NCBI GenBank assembly: GCA_021772935.1
Contig: JAJFLA010000011.1
Coordinates: forward strand, 1-49,251
Source of the DNA: Gammaproteobacteria bacterium
GTDB taxonomy: Bacteria; Pseudomonadota; Gammaproteobacteria; Xanthomonadales; SZUA-36
Length of the DNA: 49,251 nt
Direction of reading: 5' to 3'
Below, piece after piece: positions 34,234-42,363 of the stretch; positions within the stretch are counted from its first letter, which is position 1; every line of letters begins with the position of its first letter. Under the pieces are notes generated by a model, which saw only the letters and a program-made list of their open reading frames with translations, made no database searches and was not told the DNA's origin. The translations under genes were made by a program, and so were the position numbers.

Positions 34234-35421
34234 ATGAAGACCTGGTATCTGGTTCTACTGCTCGTGTTTTGTTCCAACACCAGTTGGGCAGATTTTTCGA
34301 GAACTGGAGTGGGGGTACATCCACGGTTCAGAGCCCCCAATGAACCCTTCATAGTTGAGATCAGAGGTGAATGGCCTACTGATTGCCATCCGGGTGAACA
34401 GAAGCCAGTCATCAGTGAATACACCGGCGATACCGCGCTCATTGAGTTCGAAACCATCGTGGAACATGTCACTTGCAACGACGTGGTGACTTCTTATCGC
34501 GTTTTGGTTGATATGAGTGATGTGATTGGTAGTGTGGTCGGAGAGTTTTTTGGTATTGACCTTACCATTCGTTTTGGTGATGCCGAGACAGAGCATTTTG
34601 TGACCACGTTCTGTGGTGAGTGTGGCGATCCGGTTCCACCTCCGCGGGATGTAAAGCCAGAGTCAGGATTATATTTTAATGAGGAAATGGATAAACAAGG
34701 ATTAATACTGGCCCGTCAAAATCAAAGGATGGGAGTTTACCCACTGATTTACGATGTATCCGGCAGTAGTGAATGGCTAATTGGTGGTGGCGGTATTGTT
34801 GAGGATGTTTTCTTCGCTGAACTTTACGAGTTAACCGGGGGGCAGTGCCTTGGCTGTCTACCACCTGATGAACCAACTCAGATGGATGTTGTTGGGAAGA
34901 TATCCATGCTGATGGATAGCGAAGGGCTTATTCAGGTGAAGGTCAACGATGGTTTGTTCAAGCCATATCAGCCATTAGTGTTTGGGTATGGGGAATTTCA
35001 AGTAGTGGGCGTCAGCGAAAACACTGTATTCAATATTCCAGACCTGTCTGGACGTTGGGCATTTGTGGATGACAACAGTGACTCCCGGCGTGTGCTTTTG
35101 ACTGATCCACCCTCATCTATACTTCCGTTGGTTTTTGATGTCACCTTAAGAAGCAATATTGACCCGCCGCTCCCAGTGGTAACTCCACCTCCAACTGAAT
35201 CCATTCTGTATTCAGTTCTGAACATGGAAGGTGAACAAGTTGCACAGATGCTTTGCGGGTACAGTGATGGAATGGTCTGTGACCTGAAAATCCCGGAAAT
35301 GAATAATTTTGATGATTGGTATAGCGTCAATTTATTATCACCGGAAAGAATGATTATGACTGATATGGCTCCAACTGAAGGATTTGCTTCTGGGACAGGA
35401 ACTGCTGTTCGTATCGACTAA
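34234..35421 (+). CDS. Secreted protein of unknown function, paralogue A
   Basis: 395 residues. Signal peptide MKTWYLVLLLVFCSNTSWA, then a Cys-containing N-terminal domain (about 20-125; PTDCHPGEQKP, HVTCNDV, FCGECGDP). The central domain begins SGLYFNEEMDKQGLILARQN and continues YPLIYDVSGSSEWLIGGGG, then TGGQCLGCLPP. This resembles the GLWWNP.ESGWGL..Q..LF...FVYD..G.PTWY type of module seen in secreted proteins of Xanthomonadales-like bacteria (from memory). A Pro-rich linker (PPLPVVTPPPTES) leads to a C-terminal part. The function is unknown. Twenty bases separate it from its paralogue. Confidence 0.75.
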   Translation: MKTWYLVLLLVFCSNTSWADFSRTGVGVHPRFRAPNEPFIVEIRGEWPTDCHPGEQKPVISEYTGDTALIEFETIVEHVTCNDVVTSYRVLVDMSDVIGSVVGEFFGIDLTIRFGDAETEHFVTTFCGECGDPVPPPRDVKPESGLYFNEEMDKQGLILARQNQRMGVYPLIYDVSGSSEWLIGGGGIVEDVFFAELYELTGGQCLGCLPPDEPTQMDVVGKISMLMDSEGLIQVKVNDGLFKPYQPLVFGYGEFQVVGVSENTVFNIPDLSGRWAFVDDNSDSRRVLLTDPPSSILPLVFDVTLRSNIDPPLPVVTPPPTESILYSVLNMEGEQVAQMLCGYSDGMVCDLKIPEMNNFDDWYSVNLLSPERMIMTDMAPTEGFASGTGTAVRID

Positions 35422-35441
35422 AAACCATGGCGTGAATTGAA

Positions 35442-36650
35442 ATGAAAATTCGAAATCTATTTCTGCTATTGGCATTGTGTTTCAATACCTGTTGGTCAGA
35501 TTTTTCCGATACGCAGATATGGTTACATCCTCTTTTCCCTTCACTTAATCCATATATCATTGAGATGACCGGTGAATGGCCTTCCGATTGTCATCCGGGT
35601 GAGCAAAAACCACTTATTCGTGAATACACTGGCGATTCTGTCCTTATCGAATTTGAGATTATCACTGACCACATCACCTGCAATGAGGTAGCAACTCCTT
35701 ATCGTGTCTTGGTGGATATAAGTGATGTGATTGAAGATGTAGAGGGAAACTTTGGTGAAATCGAAATCACCGTTCGTTTCGATGGGGCAGAGTCCAAAAA
35801 TGTATTTCTTCTGACGTGCAATGTCTGCTCTCCGTCACCACCGGGGCCACACATAAAACCCGAAGCCGGACTGTATTTTAATGAGGAAATGGATAAACAA
35901 GGATTAATTCTGGCCCGACAAAATGACAGGATGGGGGTTTACCCATTGATTTACGATGAATCTGGCAGTAGTGAATGGTTGATTGGCGGTGGCGGGATCG
36001 TTGAAGATGTTTTCTTTGCAGAACTTGTTGAGTTTACCGGAGGTCAGTGTCTTGGCTGTTTACCGCCAGCTGAATCACCGCAGGTGGGTGTTGTTGGCAA
36101 GATATCCATGTTGATGGATAGCGAAGGGCTGATTCAGGTGAAAGTCAACGATGGGTTGTTTGTGGAATATAAGCCGTTAGTGTTTGGGTATGGGGATTTA
36201 GATATCAGCGGTTCCCTTATTAATGCCAGTAGTCCAGACCTTTCTGGCCGCTGGGCATTTTCTAAGGTTGGTTTTGATGACGTTGTTGCTACGTTGCCAT
36301 CGGCACCAATATTGCCCTTTGTGTTTGATATTGTCTTAAAGTGGGCTGGTCTTGAACCCGGAACCCCTGTTCCCCCTGATGTAACCACTGTCCCGGTACA
36401 ACCCTCAAGTGCCATGTTCTCTATAAGAGACATTGATGGTGAAGAGGTCGCGGAAATGTTTTGTGGCTTTGTAGTTGATAACTTTGTTGTTGATGAAATG
36501 GTCTGTCACGTGAGTAACCCCGGCATTAATGAAGGGGATACACTGTTCGCAGTCAAACTGTTATCGCTTGAGAGGCTGAGTTTTGACTGGGTAGGCCCCA
36601 CTATTCCTGAATTTGGTCGCAATACAGGTATAGCTGTTCGTATCGACTAA
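35442..36650 (+). CDS. Secreted protein of unknown function, paralogue B
   Basis: 402 residues. Signal peptide MKIRNLFLLLALCFNTCWS, then the same layout as paralogue A. Blocks such as GEWPSDCHPGEQKP, YFNEEMDKQGLILARQN, SGSSEWLIGGGGIVEDVFFAEL and VGKISMLMDSEGLIQVKVND are near-identical between the two, while the C-terminal thirds differ. At DNA level 35 bases around 35875 match paralogue A exactly, so duplication was recent or gene conversion continues. Function unknown. Confidence 0.75.
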   Translation: MKIRNLFLLLALCFNTCWSDFSDTQIWLHPLFPSLNPYIIEMTGEWPSDCHPGEQKPLIREYTGDSVLIEFEIITDHITCNEVATPYRVLVDISDVIEDVEGNFGEIEITVRFDGAESKNVFLLTCNVCSPSPPGPHIKPEAGLYFNEEMDKQGLILARQNDRMGVYPLIYDESGSSEWLIGGGGIVEDVFFAELVEFTGGQCLGCLPPAESPQVGVVGKISMLMDSEGLIQVKVNDGLFVEYKPLVFGYGDLDISGSLINASSPDLSGRWAFSKVGFDDVVATLPSAPILPFVFDIVLKWAGLEPGTPVPPDVTTVPVQPSSAMFSIRDIDGEEVAEMFCGFVVDNFVVDEMVCHVSNPGINEGDTLFAVKLLSLERLSFDWVGPTIPEFGRNTGIAVRID

Positions 36651-36713
36651 AGAAATACGCGTTGAATAAGGCTCTTAAGCAAGCAAAGTTCAATATATCG
36701 GAGCGAAGCTACC

Positions 36714-37616
36714 ATGAGATACCAGTTCCTGATTTTGGTTTTGATCATTTTGTCAGCTATCCCCGGCCAGTCAGCGCAGGCGGGATGGCAACCCTTTGCT
36801 CTCACCAACGGTTTTATTGTCATTGATGTTGAAATTAATGGCCAAGCTGCCAGAGCAATATTGGATAGTGGTGCTTCTTTCAATATGATCCGCAGTGATT
36901 TTGTTGAGAAACACGGACAAGCGTTCAAACTATCAAATAAGATCAATGCACAGGGCATTTACGGTAAGAAAAGACTACAGGTTTATAGCGGTATTCCCAT
37001 TCAGTTATTTGGTCTTGACCTCGTGCTCAATGACGTCGCAGAAGGCTTGGAGTTTGGCCCCGAGCTGTTGTTTGGTGGTGGTTTTTTTAAGGATGTTATT
37101 GTGCAAATCGATTACCCCGGTTCACGTATCCGCCTTCTCGGTAAAAAAGCGGTCGATATGAAACAGCATGCGAATGTACCGATGAAACGAGCAAGGGGAA
37201 GTCGATTCCCAGCGATCCAGGTCGAAGCAAATAATGCAAATGTCTGGCTGATACTTGATACCGGCAATTCTGCCGGGATATTGATCAAACGTGGTTTTGC
37301 CATCGAAAATGGATGGTTAAATGATAAATCGGATGTTTCTGAACAAGTTAGTGTTGGGGTTTTTGAGTCTTCCAAGACAGAAAAATTTCACCTGGATGCC
37401 TTTAAGGTTGGTCCATATGAGCTGGATAACGTAATGGTGTCTGTACCAATGCAAGGTCAAGTGGCAAATATTGGCAAGCATGACAATAGGAGTGCAATAG
37501 GAACACACCTCAAGTCAGGGGTACAAACAAAAGGAATCATTGGCTACGATATTCTGAAGCATTTTATTGTCACGATTGATTACATGGCGTACAAGGTGAA
37601 TTTATACGCACCTTGA
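36714..37616 (+). CDS. Retropepsin-like aspartyl protease family protein, exported
   Basis: 300 residues. Signal peptide MRYQFLILVLIILSAIPGQSAQA. There are two aspartyl protease-like halves with ILDSGASFNMI (about residues 49-59) and ILDTGNSAGILI (about residues 181-192), each followed by the hydrophobic Gly-containing segments of the fold (FGGGFFKDVIVQIDYPGSRIRLL; IIGYDILKHFIVTIDYMAYKVNL). Two DxG motifs in one chain suggest an intramolecular pseudo-dimer. It is probably periplasmic. It lies 63 bases after paralogue B, on the same strand, and may process those proteins (inference). Confidence 0.8.
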   Translation: MRYQFLILVLIILSAIPGQSAQAGWQPFALTNGFIVIDVEINGQAARAILDSGASFNMIRSDFVEKHGQAFKLSNKINAQGIYGKKRLQVYSGIPIQLFGLDLVLNDVAEGLEFGPELLFGGGFFKDVIVQIDYPGSRIRLLGKKAVDMKQHANVPMKRARGSRFPAIQVEANNANVWLILDTGNSAGILIKRGFAIENGWLNDKSDVSEQVSVGVFESSKTEKFHLDAFKVGPYELDNVMVSVPMQGQVANIGKHDNRSAIGTHLKSGVQTKGIIGYDILKHFIVTIDYMAYKVNLYAP

Positions 37617-37766
37617 TCATACGGATAAAAAAGCCTACCGGCATTTGATGGTGCTGTTGGGTCAACTTGAGTGTGTACAAGGGAAGCTTGTGCTTACCCA
37701 GATTCCTGGTCATTGATTGCTCGCTGTGTAATGCAGAAAAGGGTCGGCTGACTTCCTTCCCACTCT

Positions 37767-38081
37767 TTACTCATCAGGTGCAATAATTAACCTCATTCCG
37801 TCATGCTTGGCCTGTAGCCGCAGTTGACAGCTCAATCTCGAGTTTTCTTGTCTGGTATCAAATACCTCAAGTAAGTCTTGCTCATCGGGGTCTGTTGGTG
37901 GAAATTTATCCAGCCATTCAGCGTCAAGGTACACGTGGCAGGTGCCGCAAGAGCATAATCCACCACAAATTGCAGCAACACCCCATTCGTGTTTCCGCAG
38001 GACTTCCATCAAGCTGTCGCCTTCCCGAGACTGAATTTCATGGACCTGATTGTCCAGGTCTTGCACAAAAATATTGATCAA
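37767..38081 (-). CDS. [2Fe-2S] ferredoxin
   Basis: 104 residues. Adrenodoxin-type cluster-binding motif CGGLCSCGTCHVYL with a distal Cys in RLSCQL. The acidic DPDEQDLLEVFD helix is the usual partner-docking region. I choose TTG at 38081 because AAGGA lies 6 bases upstream and the protein then has the normal ferredoxin length; ATGs at 38114 and further up would add a non-family extension. It probably carries electrons for a redox partner that is not in the window. Confidence 0.88.
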   Translation of the reverse strand: MINIFVQDLDNQVHEIQSREGDSLMEVLRKHEWGVAAICGGLCSCGTCHVYLDAEWLDKFPPTDPDEQDLLEVFDTRQENSRLSCQLRLQAKHDGMRLIIAPDE

Positions 38082-38354
38082 AATAATTCCTTCCTGATTA
38101 AAATTTGATGTCATCAAACTTGGCTGGTCACTAAGCAACATCAGCAGTAACTCACTGTTACGGACACCAGGGCGATGTTTACGACGGCTTTTGACAAGCA
38201 TCATATTGCTTGCTGAATAATTGTTTAAAGAGAATAAAGCACACTGGTTGGATCACATCGTGATTGCCGAGTGTAATTATATTTGTTTATGCGCTGGAAT
38301 GGGGGTAAATTGCGTGAAAACTACAAAATAAAGATGAGTGATGGAGTCAGGTCA

Positions 38355-38582
38355 ATGCCAAGCCAAAAAATAGCAAATCAGGAAACCACTCACCTGGTAT
38401 CGATGGCCAATGATATTGCGGCCAATCTTGGTTTCCTGGCAGATGCCGATGAGCGTATCGCAGATCATCTCAATCGTTTTTGGGCACCGCGTATGCGTGA
38501 GCTTTTAATTGAATATGTAGCAAGCGATGGTCGGGGCTTGTCTGCAGCAGTGTTGCCAGCACTGGAAAAGTTGCAGGAGTAA
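38355..38582 (+). CDS. fdsD: Formate dehydrogenase delta subunit (FdsD-like)
   Basis: 75 residues. LVSMANDIAANLGFLADADERIADHLNRFWAPRMRELL is the typical FdsD helix pair. FdsD accompanies soluble NAD-dependent molybdenum formate dehydrogenases and helps their assembly. The catalytic subunits fdsG, fdsB and fdsA are not in the window. GGAG at 38343-38346 supports this ATG over earlier in-frame starts. Its TAA overlaps the mobA ATG by one base, so it is tied to molybdenum cofactor genes. Confidence 0.8.
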   Translation: MPSQKIANQETTHLVSMANDIAANLGFLADADERIADHLNRFWAPRMRELLIEYVASDGRGLSAAVLPALEKLQE

Positions 38583-39202
38583 TGCAAATTAAAAAGCCGG
38601 CTGGTGTCATACTTGCTGGCGGGCAGTCCAGTCGCATGGGGGTCGCCCGTAAAGCCTTGCTTGAGCTTAAGGGTCGGTCTTTAATCGCGCATGTTATTGA
38701 TCGTTTACAAGCGGGTTTAGAGCCGTTGCTGATCAGCTGTGAAAGCAAAACTAATGAACTGGAAGGTTTTGGTTTACCGTTGGTTGCCGATCTTATGCCA
38801 GGTTTTCGTGGACCGTTGATGGGTCTGTATTCCGCACTTCAATACCTGGCTGACAAGGGCCAAAATAATGGCCTGGTTCTATGTCCATGTGATGCCCCCT
38901 TCATACCGGCCAATTTCATTCAAATATTACTTGAAGCAGCTCAGGGTGAAACAAAGCCGGTGGTGGTAATTTCCTATCAGGAGGAGTTGCAGCCAACGTT
39001 TTCGTTGTGGCACAACGATCACCTGCCAGTGATCAAACAGGCGGTCGTCAATCAGGGTATGGGTGGTCTTAAACAGGTATTGGCGTCGCTGCCATACGCC
39101 GTGGTTGACTGGGCTGCCACTGAGCCACCACCATTTTATAATGTCAATACACCTGCTGAGTTAAAAACTGCAGCGGCATGGCTTGACCATCCCATGGCAT
39201 AA
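38582..39202 (+). CDS. mobA: Molybdenum cofactor guanylyltransferase
   Basis: 206 residues. VILAGGQSSRMG at 9-20 is the nucleotide-binding loop, followed by ALLELKGRSLIAHVIDRL, GFRGPLMGLYSAL and LCPCDAPFIP (the usual motif is CDTPFLP). It attaches GMP to molybdopterin to form the bis-MGD cofactor used by formate dehydrogenases and related enzymes. Translation is coupled to fdsD. Confidence 0.92.
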   Translation: MQIKKPAGVILAGGQSSRMGVARKALLELKGRSLIAHVIDRLQAGLEPLLISCESKTNELEGFGLPLVADLMPGFRGPLMGLYSALQYLADKGQNNGLVLCPCDAPFIPANFIQILLEAAQGETKPVVVISYQEELQPTFSLWHNDHLPVIKQAVVNQGMGGLKQVLASLPYAVVDWAATEPPPFYNVNTPAELKTAAAWLDHPMA

Positions 39203-39249
39203 ATGGATGATGATGAAAGATTTATGCCCATTTCAAAAGGTACAGTACA

Positions 39250-39774
39250 TTGCACAAAGACGCAGAATTCATACCACTTAATATTGCCATTCTTACACTG
39301 TCGGATTCACGGACATTCGAGACCGATACATCTGGCCAGGTTCTGGAAGATTCGTTAAAAGCCGCAGGCCACAAGCTTGCGGCGCGCGAACTGTGCAAGG
39401 ATGAAATTTACACCAGTCGCGCCATTGTCTCCGGCTGGATTGCGGACGTGGGTGTCGATGTTATTATTTCGACAGGGGGCACCGGTTTGACCCGGCGTGA
39501 CTCCACACCTGAAGCATTAAAACCATTGTTTGACCAAAGCATTGAAGGATTTGGCGAGTTGTTTCGCCAGCTTTCGTGGCAGGAAATTGGTACGTCCACC
39601 ATACAGTCAAGGGCGGTAGCTGGTCTGGCCAACCAGACCTTGGTTTTTTGTTTGCCCGGGTCAACTGGTGCTTGTCGCACCGGCTGGAATGGTATTTTAA
39701 AAGAGCAACTGGATAGTCGGCACAGACCCTGCAATTTCGCTGCGCAGACACGTTCTGGCGAGCACTTGTTGTGA
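39250..39774 (+). CDS. moaB: Molybdenum cofactor biosynthesis protein MoaB/MogA
   Basis: 174 residues. [37 protein letters not shown] and [15 protein letters not shown] are the MoaB motifs for molybdopterin adenylylation. The start is TTG at 39250, with AAGG 9 bases upstream. It ends in a GTGA overlap with moeA, so the pair is co-translated. Confidence 0.92.
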   Translation: MHKDAEFIPLNIAILTLSDSRTFETDTSGQVLEDSLKAAGHKLAARELCKDEIYTSRAIVSGWIADVGVDVIISTGGTGLTRRDSTPEALKPLFDQSIEGFGELFRQLSWQEIGTSTIQSRAVAGLANQTLVFCLPGSTGACRTGWNGILKEQLDSRHRPCNFAAQTRSGEHLL

Positions 39775-40961
39775 GCATGATCAGTGTTGATGAGGCGCTT
39801 GAACGTCTTCGAAGCAGTAATCGGGTTCTGGTTGATACTGAAACGATTGACTTGAGAGACAGCCTTGGCCGTGTGTTGGCGGCTGACATCGTGTCTGCTG
39901 TCAATGTGCCACCGGCAGACAACAGCGCCATGGATGGTTATGCCTTGCGCTGCGAGGATTGGCCAGGGCCGGATCATGCACTGGAAATCAGCCAGAGAAT
40001 TACTGCGGGTACACCACCTGTGCCACTCCAGCAAGGCACGGCGGCACGTATTTTCACCGGTGCAGAAATCCCGCCGGGGGCTGATGTTGTAGTCATGCAG
40101 GAAAATTGTAAAACAGACGGCCGGTGCGTGTGGATCAATGCTATACGTGAAGTGGGTGGCAATATTCGGCCAAAGGGTCAGGATGTTAGACATGGGGCAA
40201 TCGTTCTGAACGCTGGTCATCGCTTAAGGGCACAGGATATGGGGATGATTGCATCGCTCGGTATCGCCCGGATAGCGGTGTTGCGGCGATTGAAAGTGGC
40301 CATCATTTCAACCGGTGAGGAACTGGTTGAGCCAGGTAACAAGGCAGGTCCTGGTCAGATTTACAATTCAAACAGGTACCTGCTTGAGGCATTGTTAAAA
40401 AATTGGGGTTTTGAGGTGATGGACTTCGGAATAACAGCGGATGACCCCAAAATCATAAGTGATGTCATGAGTGAAGCCAGCCGCAAAACAGACGCCATCA
40501 TCACTACGGGTGGTGTTTCAGTAGGCGAGGAAGATCACGTCAAAGCGGTGGTTGAATCGCTTGGTCGAATCGAACTCTGGCGGGTTGCCATCAAACCGGG
40601 CAAACCCTTTGCTTTTGGCGAAGTACTGGGTACGCCATTTCTGGGCCTGCCTGGCAATCCAGTTTCTGCATTCGTGACCGCCCTGGTCATGGTACGGCCA
40701 TTTTTATTTGACTGTCAGGGTGTCAGCCATGCTGATATCGTTCCGCTCCGGCAAATAGCACTATTTGATAAAAAGGGTAGTGCCCGGCAGGAGTATCTGC
40801 GTACCCGCTCAGGTTCCAATGGCGTTGAAATTTTCGAGCAACAAAGTAGTGGTGTTTTGTACTCAACCACGTGGGGGGATGGCATGGTGGTGCAAAGAGC
40901 CGGCGAAGATATTACAAAGGGCAGTATGGTGGATGTTATTCCATACGTACTGTTCAATTAA
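39771..40961 (+). CDS. moeA: Molybdopterin molybdenumtransferase MoeA
   Basis: 396 residues, GTG start. [14 protein letters not shown] (about residues 44-57) is the MoeA signature. [52 protein letters not shown] and [11 protein letters not shown] follow in family order. It inserts molybdate into adenylylated molybdopterin. Confidence 0.96.
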   Translation: MSMISVDEALERLRSSNRVLVDTETIDLRDSLGRVLAADIVSAVNVPPADNSAMDGYALRCEDWPGPDHALEISQRITAGTPPVPLQQGTAARIFTGAEIPPGADVVVMQENCKTDGRCVWINAIREVGGNIRPKGQDVRHGAIVLNAGHRLRAQDMGMIASLGIARIAVLRRLKVAIISTGEELVEPGNKAGPGQIYNSNRYLLEALLKNWGFEVMDFGITADDPKIISDVMSEASRKTDAIITTGGVSVGEEDHVKAVVESLGRIELWRVAIKPGKPFAFGEVLGTPFLGLPGNPVSAFVTALVMVRPFLFDCQGVSHADIVPLRQIALFDKKGSARQEYLRTRSGSNGVEIFEQQSSGVLYSTTWGDGMVVQRAGEDITKGSMVDVIPYVLFN

Positions 40962-40985
40962 TCCCTGAGTTGAGGAGACCTGCCA

Positions 40986-41891
40986 TTGGACACGGTATTT
41001 GCCAGTTTACCTGAAGACCTGGTCATTCTTGACGGTGGTATGGGCCAGGAACTAATCAATCGGAAAGCCTCAGGGCAGGGTGTATTGTGGTCGGCGAAGG
41101 CCCTGTTTGACTGCCCCGAAGCGGTAATGGCAGTGCATGAGGACTATATTCGTGCCGGTGCCGATGTGATCACGACCAACTCCTACGCCTGTATACGCAA
41201 TAATTTTGAACCAGAAGGTTTAGCAGACCGTCTCGGTGAAATGAATCGCCTGGCTGCCGAACTGGCACAACGTGCAAGGGATACCTGTGGTAAACCTGTA
41301 TTGATAGCGGGTTCGATGGGGCCTCAGCATGGCAGTTACCGTCCTGACCTGGTGGGTTCATACGAAGAAACCGTTGATTTATACAGCGAGCAGGCTGAAT
41401 TCCTGGCGCCACATGTGGATTTTTTCATCTGTGAAACCTTGTCCTGTCTGATAGAAGCGCGTGCTGCAGTGATTGCTGCAAAGCACAGTGGTAAACCGGT
41501 TTGGCTGTCGTGGTCAATTGAGGATTCGGGGGTTGCGAATTTACGCAGTGGTGAACCCATCAGGGACGCATGGAAAGATGTTGCCGACAGGGGTGTCAGT
41601 GCGGTCTTGCTCAATTGCTCGCCACCGGAGGCCATCAGTAAAGTGTTACCGGAACTAGCTTCTATGTGTGATATTCCCGTGGGTGCCTATGCCAACGCTT
41701 TTACACCGATACCGTACAAATGGGATTTCCATGGTAACGAATCCATCCCTGCATCAAGGAAAGATGTCACACCGCAGGTATATTTAGAGCATGCCTCCAA
41801 ATGGGTTTCCGCGGGAGCGCGAATTATTGGTGGTTGTTGCGAAGTCGGGCCTGCGCATATTGCGGAATTAAACCGTCTCAGAATCCGATAA
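40986..41891 (+). CDS. Homocysteine S-methyltransferase family protein
   Basis: 301 residues, TTG start with GAGGAG upstream. ILDGGMGQELINR at the N-terminus, ADVITTNSYACIRNNF, the zinc-binding Cys in VLLNCS and the CC pair in RIIGGCCEVGP are the family features. Relatives use S-methylmethionine (MmuM) or other methyl donors; the donor cannot be read from sequence. It follows moeA by 24 bases but is probably functionally separate. Confidence 0.88.
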   Translation: MDTVFASLPEDLVILDGGMGQELINRKASGQGVLWSAKALFDCPEAVMAVHEDYIRAGADVITTNSYACIRNNFEPEGLADRLGEMNRLAAELAQRARDTCGKPVLIAGSMGPQHGSYRPDLVGSYEETVDLYSEQAEFLAPHVDFFICETLSCLIEARAAVIAAKHSGKPVWLSWSIEDSGVANLRSGEPIRDAWKDVADRGVSAVLLNCSPPEAISKVLPELASMCDIPVGAYANAFTPIPYKWDFHGNESIPASRKDVTPQVYLEHASKWVSAGARIIGGCCEVGPAHIAELNRLRIR

Positions 41892-41941
41892 TCCCTGTTT
41901 TTCAGCCTTTTGTTAAATATATCTGCCCATGAGTGAGATGT

Positions 41942-42061
41942 GATGTAGCTGTTTCAGGTGGGGAACCGGTGAAACTTACTCATGATAGTCACCCAGCGTT
42001 GTCTCCCGTTGAAGATCGGTCGGTATACACCTCAACTCGTGGTGGTGTTGTCAGTACCTGG
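41942..42061 (+). pseudogene. Fragment of a TolB/PD40-like beta-propeller protein
   Basis: DVAVSGGEPVKLTHDSHPALSP followed by DRSVYTSTRGGVVSTW reads as one blade of a PD40/WD40-like propeller (GGEP..LT.D..PALSPDG..VY.S.RGG). The reading frame continues to 42286 without further similarity. There is no start with a good ribosome binding site and no other blades, so it is probably a relic. The remaining 41892-42309 shows no gene. Confidence 0.45.
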
Positions 42062-42309
42062 CTGACTGCCAACAACAAAAAGCAGGTGCCACCTCTTCTC
42101 GCAACCATAGGCCATAACATGGTAGGTTTGTATGTGGCGCTGTTTTTATTGTTGTTTTGGGTTACGATTGAATCAACAAAAAACAGTGTTCCAGGAATTG
42201 TCGTATTGTGTTGCTGGTTGGGGCCGCCGGAGTGGGCCAACAGCTCAGGATGGAGGGGGGTCGTAGCAAGCGCTTTTCCTGGTTAAATGAACCAGGATGG
42301 GCATACACA

Positions 42310-42363
42310 ATGAATAATAATACTGTGATGGCGCAATGGCTTAGGCCTTGGGATAAACCGTGA
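42310..42363 (+). CDS. Possible 17-residue leader peptide overlapping the kinase start
   Basis: ATG at 42310, with AGGATGGG about 12 bases upstream, encodes [17 protein letters not shown] and stops in a GTGA overlap with the kinase gene. Two Trp codons are near its end. Such a short overlapping frame could couple kinase translation to ribosome progress. It may also be chance. Confidence 0.3.
   Translation: MNNNTVMAQWLRPWDKP

Noticed and set aside
32904-36310. Attachment-site duplication of the tRNA-Thr 3-prime end
   Set aside because: Only a 9-base match (TCGGCACCA near 36300) was found, inside a coding gene, so it is not meaningful.
42061-42286. Hydrophobic protein encoded by the rest of the ORF after the propeller blade
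   Set aside because: There is no start signal, no family match, and the hydrophobic stretch does not belong to a propeller protein.
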